Shown here piece by piece: positions 1 through 5,777 of a DNA stretch of 64,000 nucleotides. The notes beneath the pieces are model-generated. The model did not search any database, was not told the DNA's origin, and saw only the letters and a program-made list of their open reading frames with translations. Origin of the DNA: UMGS363 sp964402055 (GTDB lineage Bacteria > Bacillota > Clostridia > Oscillospirales > Ruminococcaceae); the NCBI GenBank assembly GCA_964402055.1, contig CAYOAV010000002.1:1-64000 (forward strand). The letters are read 5' to 3'. A program made the translations under genes and the position numbers. Each line of letters begins with the position of its first letter. Within the stretch, counting starts at the first letter, position 1.

Positions 1-129
1 TTCTTCCTAGGCTTTCGGTTGCGGTTCTTCGCATAAATCTTCAATAGTTAATTGGGGGAGCAATAATTATGGAAAAAAGTTAAACTGTTTCTTGTAAAAA
101 TTAAATAATTGTGAATTTTACTAAAAGGC
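1..129. other. Upstream spacer, no gene supported
   Basis: AT-rich DNA before the rplU promoter. Two plus-strand frames stay open from the window edge only to stops near 36 and 45, so the end of an upstream gene could lie here, but nothing recognisable is encoded. A very short ATG frame at 69-83 has only a few codons and is not called. Confidence 0.5.
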
Positions 130-158
130 TTGACAAAAATTGATGTTGATGTTATAAT
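130..158 (+). promoter_or_regulatory. Sigma-A promoter of rplU-rpmA
   Basis: TTGACA at 130-135 and TATAAT at 153-158 with a 17-nt spacer, a perfect match to the housekeeping consensus. Transcription should start near 165, leaving a leader of about 87 nt before rplU. Confidence 0.9.
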
Positions 159-164
159 AATAAA

Positions 165-251
165 GCCGCATGCCTTAGGCAAATTTAAGATATGTTTGAA
201 CATACGCCTATTGTCGCAGCGAGTTTATAGAAAAGGCAGGTGCCATTTTAA
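165..251 (+). promoter_or_regulatory. 5' leader of rplU, possible L21 leader RNA
   Basis: The leader holds short self-complementary pieces (GCCTTAGGC near 172, ATGTT/AACAT around 192-203, and GGCA/TGCC just before the start). L21 leaders are known cis-regulatory RNAs in Firmicutes, in which the ribosomal protein is thought to bind its own mRNA. The position fits, but I could not match a covariance model by eye. Confidence 0.4.
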
Positions 252-566
252 ATGTACGCTATTATTGAAACAGGCGGAAAGCAGTATCAGGTTTGTGAGG
301 GCGATGAGATTTATATCGAAAAGCTCGATGTTAATGCTGACGATTCTGTCAATTTTGACAAGGTTATCGCTGTAGGTAAGGATAATGGTCTTGTAGTTGG
401 TGCTCCATATGTTGACGGTGCAGCAGTAGAGGCTAAGGTTCTTAAGAACGGCAAGGCAAAGAAGATCACTGTTTTCACTTATAAGCCTAAGAAGGGCTCT
501 TCTCATAAGAAGCAGGGTCACAGACAGCCTTACACAAAGGTAAGAATTGACGCTATTAAGGCGTAA
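252..566 (+). CDS. rplU: 50S ribosomal protein L21
   Basis: L21 of the large ribosomal subunit, which binds 23S rRNA and contacts L20. The 104-residue product starts MYAIIETGGKQYQV and ends in the conserved stretch KKGSSHKKQGHRQPYTKV, which matches the family in sequence and length. The ribosome-binding site (AGG..AGGTG, about 236-242) precedes ATG 252. It is the first gene of the rplU-rpmA unit. In most Firmicutes a small protease gene (prp/ysxB) sits between L21 and L27; here only 48 bp separate them and no such ORF exists. Confidence 0.98.
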   Translation: MYAIIETGGKQYQVCEGDEIYIEKLDVNADDSVNFDKVIAVGKDNGLVVGAPYVDGAAVEAKVLKNGKAKKITVFTYKPKKGSSHKKQGHRQPYTKVRIDAIKA

Positions 567-614
567 ACTATTATCTGTACGAGTTATTTTGATTTAACGG
601 AGGTGTAATTCAAT

Positions 615-872
615 ATGGCACATAAGAAGGGTATGGGCTCCACCAAGAACGGACGTGATTCTGAATCTAAGCGTCTTGGTGTTAAAAGAGCAGATGGTCA
701 GGCAGTAGTTGCTGGCAACATCCTTGTTCGTCAGAGAGGTACACACATTCACCCAGGTGAGGGTGTTGGTATGGGTTCTGATAATACACTTTTTGCAAAG
801 GTAAACGGAACTGTAAGATTTGAGCGTGTAGGACGTGACCGTAAAAAGGTTAGCGTTTATACAGCTGAATAA
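615..872 (+). CDS. rpmA: 50S ribosomal protein L27, without N-terminal extension
   Basis: L27 lies near the peptidyl-transferase centre, where its N-terminal tail reaches the tRNA ends. The 85-residue product begins MAHKKGMGSTKNGRDSESK and has the GTHIHPGEGVGMG core. The start is fixed by GGAGGTG at 599-605 and by an in-frame TAA at 606-608, so no longer N-terminus is possible. Firmicute L27 usually carries an extension of about nine residues ending in NLQxFA, removed by the protease Prp. This gene encodes the mature-like form directly, and prp is missing from the operon. A hairpin terminator follows at once; obgE, often the next gene, is 20 kb away. Confidence 0.97.
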   Translation: MAHKKGMGSTKNGRDSESKRLGVKRADGQAVVAGNILVRQRGTHIHPGEGVGMGSDNTLFAKVNGTVRFERVGRDRKKVSVYTAE

Positions 873-890
873 TTTAATATCTGACTTTGA

Positions 891-918
891 AAGGGATAGG
901 ATTTCTATCCCTTTTTAT
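891..918 (+). terminator. Rho-independent terminator after rpmA
   Basis: AAGGGATAG (891-899) pairs with CTATCCCTT (905-913) across a five-base loop and runs into a T-rich tract. Confidence 0.9.
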
Positions 919-1051
919 TTTGCAATTTGCTGTTTTAAATTCTGCTGAAAGCGTGTTTTCACAAAAATAGTCGAAAGCAATTGTGAAGAAATGAAAATAA
1001 TACGCAAAAAATAAGTGATAATAAAAATAACTTTAAAATTTTAAAAAAAGC

Positions 1052-1080
1052 TTGACAATGAAGCTAAAATTTGCTATAAT
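1052..1080 (+). promoter_or_regulatory. Sigma-A promoter of rpsF-ssb-rpsR
   Basis: TTGACA at 1052-1057 and TATAAT at 1075-1080, 17 nt apart. The leader of about 58 nt contains a weak GU-rich pairing (CTCATAC with GTGTGGG, around 1097-1119). I could not confirm the known S6:S18 leader motif in it. Confidence 0.9.
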
Positions 1081-1144
1081 GTTTAGGTAATCCTTGCTCA
1101 TACTGATTTAATGTGTGGGTAAATCCAAGAGGAGGTGTATTGTA

Positions 1145-1435
1145 ATGGCAAAGTTGAACGAAGCTTATGAGGCCATGGTAATCTACAGCCTGAACAATGG
1201 CGAGGACGCTGCAAAGGCACTCGTTGAGAAGTTCAAGGGTATGATTGAAGCTAACGGCACACTTGAAAGTGCTGACGAATGGGGCAAGAAGAAGCTCGCT
1301 TACGAGATCGATGATCAGACTGAGGGTTATTATGTTCTTTACACATTTAACGCAAAGCCTGAATTCCCTGCAGAGTTCGAGCGTGTTCTCAAAATCACAG
1401 ATGGTGTTATGCGTTGCCTTGTTACTGTAAAGTAA
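1145..1435 (+). CDS. rpsF: 30S ribosomal protein S6
   Basis: S6 forms a heterodimer with S18 on the platform of the small subunit. The chosen start, ATG 1145, follows GAGGAGGTG at 1129-1137 and gives 96 residues (MAKLNEAYEAMVIYSL), the normal length. An in-frame start at 1115 would add ten residues and place the ribosome-binding site inside the gene. The motif DEWGKKKLAYEIDDQTEGYY and the arginine-containing C-terminus are typical. It is first in the classic rpsF-ssb-rpsR operon, with 24 bp to ssb. Confidence 0.97.
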   Translation: MAKLNEAYEAMVIYSLNNGEDAAKALVEKFKGMIEANGTLESADEWGKKKLAYEIDDQTEGYYVLYTFNAKPEFPAEFERVLKITDGVMRCLVTVK

Positions 1436-1459
1436 TAGGCTCTGAAAGGTGAGGTTATT

Positions 1460-1936
1460 ATGCTTAATAAGGTTGTACTCATGGGCAGACTTACTGCCGA
1501 TCCTGAATTAAGGCAGACTTCTAATGGAATAAGCACCTGTCGGTTCACTGTTGCTGTTGACAGAAATTTTGTTCAGCAGGGGCAGGAAAGGCAAGCTGAT
1601 TTTATTACGGTTGTTGCTTGGAGACAAACGGCTGAATTTGTTAGCAGATATTTTCACAAGGGTTCAATGATTTGTGTTGAGGGTAACTTGAGGACAAGTA
1701 GCTATGATGACAGAAATCATCCTGATGTCAAGCATTATGTTACTGAGGTTTATGCTGATCAAGTTCATTTTACTGGTGAAAAAAGTCAGAATGCAGGTTC
1801 ACAGGGTGGTAATAACCAGTACCGACAGAATCAGAATACGCAGACTGCTCAGACACAAAATGACCAGCAGAGCTATACTGTTGGCGATTTGAGTGATTTT
1901 GAAGAAGTAATCGGAAATGGAGAGCTTCCTTTCTGA
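1460..1936 (+). CDS. ssb: Single-stranded DNA-binding protein
   Basis: SSB coats single-stranded DNA in replication, repair and recombination. The 158-residue product has an OB fold (about 1-105; MLNKVVLMGRLTADPELR, then FITVVAWRQTAEF and GSMICVEGNL), a flexible linker rich in Gln and Asn (about 110-140), and the C-terminal tip GNGELPF that docks partner proteins. The ribosome-binding site AGGTGAGG lies just upstream. Its place between rpsF and rpsR is conserved across Firmicutes. The tip has one acidic residue near its end where many SSBs have two or three (DDDLPF), a minor deviation. Confidence 0.97.
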   Translation: MLNKVVLMGRLTADPELRQTSNGISTCRFTVAVDRNFVQQGQERQADFITVVAWRQTAEFVSRYFHKGSMICVEGNLRTSSYDDRNHPDVKHYVTEVYADQVHFTGEKSQNAGSQGGNNQYRQNQNTQTAQTQNDQQSYTVGDLSDFEEVIGNGELPF

Positions 1937-1973
1937 TTGCAGTTTTAATCAAATTTAACAGGAGGTTATTATC

Positions 1974-2225
1974 ATGGAGAAAGATAGAGAGAGATCTCCT
2001 CGCAGCGGCATGAAGAGAACCCGTAAAAAGGTTTGTATGTTCTGCGCTGACAGAGTTGAGAAGATCGATTATAAAGATGTACAGAGACTTAAGAAGTGCA
2101 TGACTGAAAGATCTAAGATTCTTCCAAGACGTGTTACTGGTACATGTGCTTATCATCAGAGAGAGCTTACTAAGGCTATCAAGAGAGCAAGATACATTGC
2201 ACTCGTTCCTTACGTTTCTGACTAA
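1974..2225 (+). CDS. rpsR: 30S ribosomal protein S18, zinc-binding type
   Basis: S18 binds 16S rRNA as the partner of S6. The 83-residue protein carries CMFC near residue 22, a third cysteine in KKCM and a fourth in GTCAYHQ. Four cysteines spaced this way mark the C-plus, zinc-coordinating form; many bacteria also keep a cysteine-free copy for zinc shortage, and none is seen in this window. The C-terminal part (RRVTGTCAYHQRELTKAIKR) is standard. The ribosome-binding site is AGGAGG, and the gene ends the operon before a terminator. Confidence 0.97.
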   Translation: MEKDRERSPRSGMKRTRKKVCMFCADRVEKIDYKDVQRLKKCMTERSKILPRRVTGTCAYHQRELTKAIKRARYIALVPYVSD

Positions 2226-2236
2226 TTGAAATGATT

Positions 2237-2266
2237 AAACCGTTTCCATTTTGGAAGCGGTTTTTG
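2237..2266 (+). terminator. Terminator after rpsR
   Basis: AAACCGTTTCC (2237-2247) pairs with GGAAGCGGTTT (2253-2263), one G-U pair, followed by a T run. Confidence 0.9.
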
Positions 2267-2334
2267 TTTTGCTTAAATCAAGTATTTGCTCAACAAATAA
2301 AAAGCGAGCAGAAGTTTTATTGGATAGGATAAAA

Positions 2335-2368
2335 TAAAAAGGGCTGTACAGCGATGAACTGTACAGCC
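2335..2368 (-). terminator. Terminator after groL
   Basis: On the minus strand a 10-bp perfect stem (plus coordinates 2342-2351 with 2359-2368, GGCTGTACAG) leads into a T tract, seen as the A run just left of 2341. Confidence 0.9.
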
Positions 2369-2386
2369 TTTGAAATTTTATTGGAA

Positions 2387-4012
2387 TTAATACATACCGC
2401 CCATTCCGCCAGCAGGAGCTGCAGGAGGAACATCTTCCTTGATATCTGCAACAAGACTTTCTGTTGTAAGAACCATTGCTGCAACAGAAGCGGCATTCTG
2501 GAGAGCTGAACGTGTAACCTTTGTAGGATCTACAATACCAGCAGGAATCATATCGCCATAGATTTCGTTATAAGCATCAAAACCATAGCCAACCTTGTTT
2601 GAATTAATGATCTTGTCGAGAATTACGCTGCCTTCAAGACCTGCATTTGCGGCAATCTGACGTACAGGTTCTTCAAGAGCCTTAAGAACGATTGCTGCAC
2701 CTGTCTTTTCATCACCGCTAAGTGTTGAAACAAGCTTCTCAACAGCAGGCATCGCATTAATAAATGCTGTACCACCGCCTGCTACAATGCCTTCCTCGAC
2801 AGCGGCCTTCGTAGCGGAAAGTGCGTCCTCGATACGGAGCTTCTTTTCCTTCATTTCAATTTCAGTAGCCGCACCTACTCTGATAACAGCAACACCGCCG
2901 CTAAGCTTAGCAAGTCTTTCCTGAAGCTTTTCTCTGTCAAAGTCAGATGTTGTAACTTCGATCTGTGCCTTAATCTGACCAATTCTGTCCTTGATAGCCT
3001 GCTTATCACCTGCACCATCAACTATAACAGTATTTTCCTTAGTAATCTTTACCTGTCTTGCCTGACCGAGCTGATCTATAGTTGTGTCAGCGAGTTCAAG
3101 ACCAATTTCGGAGGAGATAACCTGACCGCCTGTGAGAATTGCGATATCCTGAAGCATTTCCTTACGTCTGTCACCAAATCCCGGAGCCTTGACAGCAACA
3201 CAGGTGAAAGTACCTCTGAGTTTATTTACGATAAGTGTGGAAAGTGCTTCACCTTCAATATCCTCTGCGATAATTACAAGCTTCTTACCTGCTTTGAGAA
3301 TCTGCTCGAGGAGGGGGAGAATTTCCTGAATTGAAGCGATTTTCTTATCTGTTATGAGGATATAAGCGTCATCAATAACAGCTTCCATTTTGTCTGTATC
3401 TGTAACCATATAAGGTGTGATGTAACCTCTGTCAAACTGCATACCCTCAACAACCTCGGAATAAGTTTCAGCTGTCTTGGATTCCTCAATTGTGATAACG
3501 CCGTCAGCAGTAACCTTTTCCATAGCGTCTGCAATAAGCTTGCCGACATTCTCGTCAGCAGCAGAGTTTGCGGCAACGCTTGCTATATCATCAGAGCCTG
3601 AAACCTGTACGGAGTTAGACTTGATAGCGTCAACAGCTGTATCAACAGCCTTTGCCATACCCTTACGAACGATCATAGGGTTAGCTCCTGCAGCGATATT
3701 TTTCATACCCTCTCTGATAAGAGCCTGTGCAAGAAGTGTTGCTGTAGTTGTACCATCTCCAGCAGCGTCATTTGTTTTTGTTGCAACTTCCTTAACGAGC
3801 TGTGCACCCATATTTTCAAAAGCGTCTTCAAGCTCGATTTCCTTTGCAATTGTAACGCCGTCGTTAGTGATAAGTGGAGCACCGAATTTCTTGTCAAGTA
3901 CAACGTTTCTGCCCTTAGGTCCAAGTGTTATCTTTACAGTATCTGCAAGCTTATCAATGCCTGCCTGAAGAGATTTTCTTGCTTCTTCACCGTAAGCTAT
4001 ATTTTTTGCCAT
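2387..4012 (-). CDS. groL: Chaperonin GroEL (60 kDa)
   Basis: The large subunit of the double-ring cytosolic chaperonin, which folds proteins by ATP-driven cycles with GroES. The 541-residue product has the hallmark N-terminus MAKNIAYGEEARKSLQ, the phosphate-binding loop GDGTTTAT near residue 86, LGPKGRNVVLDKKFG, and a short Gly-Met tail (GGMGGMY). ATG 4012 is chosen because AGGAG lies about 10 nt upstream; a TTG three codons earlier would crowd the ribosome-binding site. It lies 23 bp after groS and is controlled by the CIRCE element upstream of groS. Confidence 0.98.
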   Translation of the reverse strand: MAKNIAYGEEARKSLQAGIDKLADTVKITLGPKGRNVVLDKKFGAPLITNDGVTIAKEIELEDAFENMGAQLVKEVATKTNDAAGDGTTTATLLAQALIREGMKNIAAGANPMIVRKGMAKAVDTAVDAIKSNSVQVSGSDDIASVAANSAADENVGKLIADAMEKVTADGVITIEESKTAETYSEVVEGMQFDRGYITPYMVTDTDKMEAVIDDAYILITDKKIASIQEILPLLEQILKAGKKLVIIAEDIEGEALSTLIVNKLRGTFTCVAVKAPGFGDRRKEMLQDIAILTGGQVISSEIGLELADTTIDQLGQARQVKITKENTVIVDGAGDKQAIKDRIGQIKAQIEVTTSDFDREKLQERLAKLSGGVAVIRVGAATEIEMKEKKLRIEDALSATKAAVEEGIVAGGGTAFINAMPAVEKLVSTLSGDEKTGAAIVLKALEEPVRQIAANAGLEGSVILDKIINSNKVGYGFDAYNEIYGDMIPAGIVDPTKVTRSALQNAASVAAMVLTTESLVADIKEDVPPAAPAGGMGGMY

Positions 4013-4035
4013 AATAATCAATCTCCTTTAAGAAT

Positions 4036-4320
4036 TTATTCAACAATTGCGAGGATATCGTCCTGACGGAGGATAGTATATTCCTGACCGTCAATCTTAA
4101 CCTCAGTTCCGCTGTATTTGGAAATAAGAACCTTCTGACCCTTTTGAACGATCATTGTTACCTCTTTTCCATCAACGATGCCGCCAGGTCCTACCTCAAC
4201 GATTTCGGCAATCTGCGGTTTTTCCTTAGCCGAACCTGCAAGGATAATACCGCTCTTGGTGGTTTCCTCGGCTTCAGTCATTTTAATTACAACTCTGTCT
4301 GCAAGTGGTTTGATAGTCAT
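4036..4320 (-). CDS. groS: Co-chaperonin GroES (10 kDa)
   Basis: GroES caps the GroEL ring. At 94 residues it has the normal length. It begins MTIKPLADRVVIK, has the mobile-loop region EAEETTKSGIILAGSAKEK that binds GroEL, and ends YTILRQDDILAIVE. GAGGAG lies just upstream of ATG 4320. It is first in the groS-groL operon, directly downstream of a sigma-A type promoter and a perfect CIRCE operator, so heat-shock control by the HrcA repressor is expected, although hrcA is not in this window. Confidence 0.98.
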   Translation of the reverse strand: MTIKPLADRVVIKMTEAEETTKSGIILAGSAKEKPQIAEIVEVGPGGIVDGKEVTMIVQKGQKVLISKYSGTEVKIDGQEYTILRQDDILAIVE

Positions 4321-4365
4321 CTAAGACTCCTCCTTTGGTATATTAGCAGTATCATAAACACTCTG

Positions 4366-4392
4366 TTAGCACTCTATCTCTCTGAGTGCTAA
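4366..4392 (-). promoter_or_regulatory. CIRCE operator (HrcA binding site)
   Basis: TTAGCACTC at 4366-4374 and GAGTGCTAA at 4384-4392 with a 9-nt spacer: an exact copy of the CIRCE consensus, between the groS promoter and the groS start. HrcA bound here represses the chaperonin operon until heat stress. Confidence 0.97.
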
Positions 4393-4396
4393 ATAT

Positions 4397-4424
4397 ATTT
4401 TACCATATCTATCTATAAAATCAA
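4397..4424 (-). promoter_or_regulatory. Promoter of groS-groL
   Basis: On the minus strand, TTGATT (plus 4419-4424) and TAAAAT (plus 4397-4402) with a 16-nt spacer, immediately upstream of CIRCE. Confidence 0.75.
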
Positions 4425-4780
4425 GAGCTTTCACATATTTTTCTTAAAAGTTTAGCATTTTACACAAAATGTTGTTATATTAATTATGAGATGTGGTTAT
4501 TTTGCTTAATATTATTGGAATGTATTTCGGTTACTGTTATAACTTAGGCAAGATGTCCCCCGCCTCTAAATTGAATTTCATTCAACTCGGCGGCGGGGGA
4601 CATTTAATGTTCAGTGGGAGTCCAATCTCCCACTGAACATAGATTGGCTACGCCAACCCTTGCCACGTTTAATGATGGGGCAAGCCCTTTTTGAATAAAT
4701 GTATGCTTTTTAAATAAGGATATGTAGGAAATACATAGCCGCGAAATTGTTGGTGTAGATTTATAAAATGGTGTATTTTA
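4425..4780. other. Intergenic region with hairpin element
   Basis: No coding frame is supported. The left part is plain AT-rich DNA. 4539-4692 holds a cluster of hairpins, listed separately, part of which recurs near 63330. 4700-4780 is featureless apart from a weak pairing just after the methyltransferase gene. Confidence 0.6.
4539..4692. repeat. Hairpin-rich intergenic element, family 2 copy 1
   Basis: Four nested or tandem hairpins sit side by side. ATGTCCCCCGCC (from 4553) pairs with GGCGGGGGACAT (ending 4592). TGTTCAGTGGGAG pairs with CTCCCACTGAACA (about 4608-4639, 13 bp, perfect). TTGGC-TAC-GCCAA follows at about 4644-4656, then CTTGCC with GGCAAG at 4659-4684. The left 37 nt (4539-4575) recurs inverted at 63311-63347 with two mismatches. 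It could be a mobile miniature element or a structured transcript. Confidence 0.7.
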
Positions 4781-5716
4781 TCACCTATAGTACATAAAAA
4801 GCTGGCATTTTAGCATACCGTTATAGAGCTTTCTGCGTTTATCAGCCTTTTTACCGAAAAGCTCCTCAAAATGCTCGTGCGGAGCGATTATATAGGCACT
4901 GCCCTCTGAATTTGAAAGAAAACGCTTTCCCATAATTTTGTAAAGCTCCTCGGCTTCCTTTATTTCAAGCATTCTTTCACCGTATGGAGGGTTGCATATT
5001 GTAATTGTATTTGGCTCATTGACAAAATCACGGATATCTGCCTGTGCGATTTTTACACGCTTCTGAATGCCCGCTTTTCTGCAATTTTCCTGCGTAAGAG
5101 CAACAGCTTCGGGGTCTATGTCGTAACCATAGGCAAAAAAGTCTGAATCCTTTTTTATTGAAGCTAAAGCGTTTGCACGTTCGTCCGACCATATTTGTGG
5201 ATCTATAATGCTCCAGCTTTCAGAAGTGAAGCGTCTTTTTAGTCCTGGGGCAATGTTCAGAGCCTTGTATGCGGCTTCGATCAACAATGTTCCGCTTCCG
5301 CAGAATGGGTCACAGATAATTGAATCCGATTTTACATATGCAAGGTCAATAATTCCTGCGGCAAGCGTTTCCTTTATCGGAGCGTTATTTGAGTGAGCCC
5401 TGTAGCCACGCTTGTGAAGACCCTGACCTGTGCTGTCAAGATAAATAGCTGCAATATCCTTGTGCAGGCTGAATCTTATTTTATAAACATCGCCGCTTTC
5501 TTCAAACCAACCGATATTATATTTNNNNNNNNNNNNNNNNNNNNNNNNNNNNNNNNNNNNNNNNNNNNNNNNNNNNNNNNNNNNNNNNNNNNNNNNNNNN
5601 NNNNNNNNNNNNNNNNNNNNNNNNGTAATATTTTCAGCTCCGATTTTTTTTGCTTCAAATTTAAGTACGCTTTCAAGTCCAAAATGACATGGACAAACAA
5701 ATTTCAATTCTTTCAT
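4781..5716 (-). CDS. THUMP-domain RNA methyltransferase (RlmL N-half/YpsC type), broken by an N gap
   Basis: An SAM-dependent guanine-N2 RNA methyltransferase of the YpsC/RlmL family. Visible parts are the N-terminus (MKELKFVCPCHFGLESVLKFE), the end of the THUMP region (FSLHKDIAAIYLDSTGQGLHKRGYR), then PFCGSGTLLIEAA (SAM-binding), YGYDIDPEAV and the catalytic NPPYGER. The 100-N gap falls in the ferredoxin-like/THUMP part. The remaining residues plus the roughly 110 expected from YpsC (about 385 residues) suggest more than 300 bp are missing, so 100 N is a placeholder. The ribosome-binding site (AAAGGA) is distant, but the start agrees with the family. Confidence 0.88.
   Translation of the reverse strand: MKELKFVCPCHFGLESVLKFEAKKIGAENIXXXXXXXXXXXXXXXXXXXXXXXXXXXXXXXXXXKYNIGWFEESGDVYKIRFSLHKDIAAIYLDSTGQGLHKRGYRAHSNNAPIKETLAAGIIDLAYVKSDSIICDPFCGSGTLLIEAAYKALNIAPGLKRRFTSESWSIIDPQIWSDERANALASIKKDSDFFAYGYDIDPEAVALTQENCRKAGIQKRVKIAQADIRDFVNEPNTITICNPPYGERMLEIKEAEELYKIMGKRFLSNSEGSAYIIAPHEHFEELFGKKADKRRKLYNGMLKCQLFMYYR
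5525..5624. other. Assembly gap (100 N)
   Basis: Exactly 100 N. The flanks share no clear overlap, unlike the second gap, so real sequence from the methyltransferase gene is missing. Confidence 0.99.
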
Positions 5717-5744
5717 ACTATTTGTAAATTAATCCTTTCTACAA

Positions 5745-5774
5745 AATAATGGCAGAGAAGTGTCTGCCATTATT
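5745..5774 (-). terminator. Terminator after the penicillin-binding protein gene
   Basis: A 12-bp perfect stem (AATAATGGCAGA at 5745-5756 with TCTGCCATTATT at 5763-5774) between the PBP stop and the methyltransferase start. The T tract on the minus strand is short. Confidence 0.7.
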
Positions 5775-5777
5775 ATT

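Noticed and set aside
1087..1140. S6:S18 ribosomal leader motif
   Set aside because: The leader is present, but the characteristic CCG-containing bulged stem could not be found.
3477..3968. 163-residue plus-strand ORF opposite groL
   Set aside because: A shadow frame caused by the codon bias of groL; low-complexity Ser/Ala text and no homology.
4539..4692. Remnant of a transposase-bearing insertion sequence
   Set aside because: No transposase fragment can be read in any frame and no flanking target duplication was found; only the hairpins are supported.
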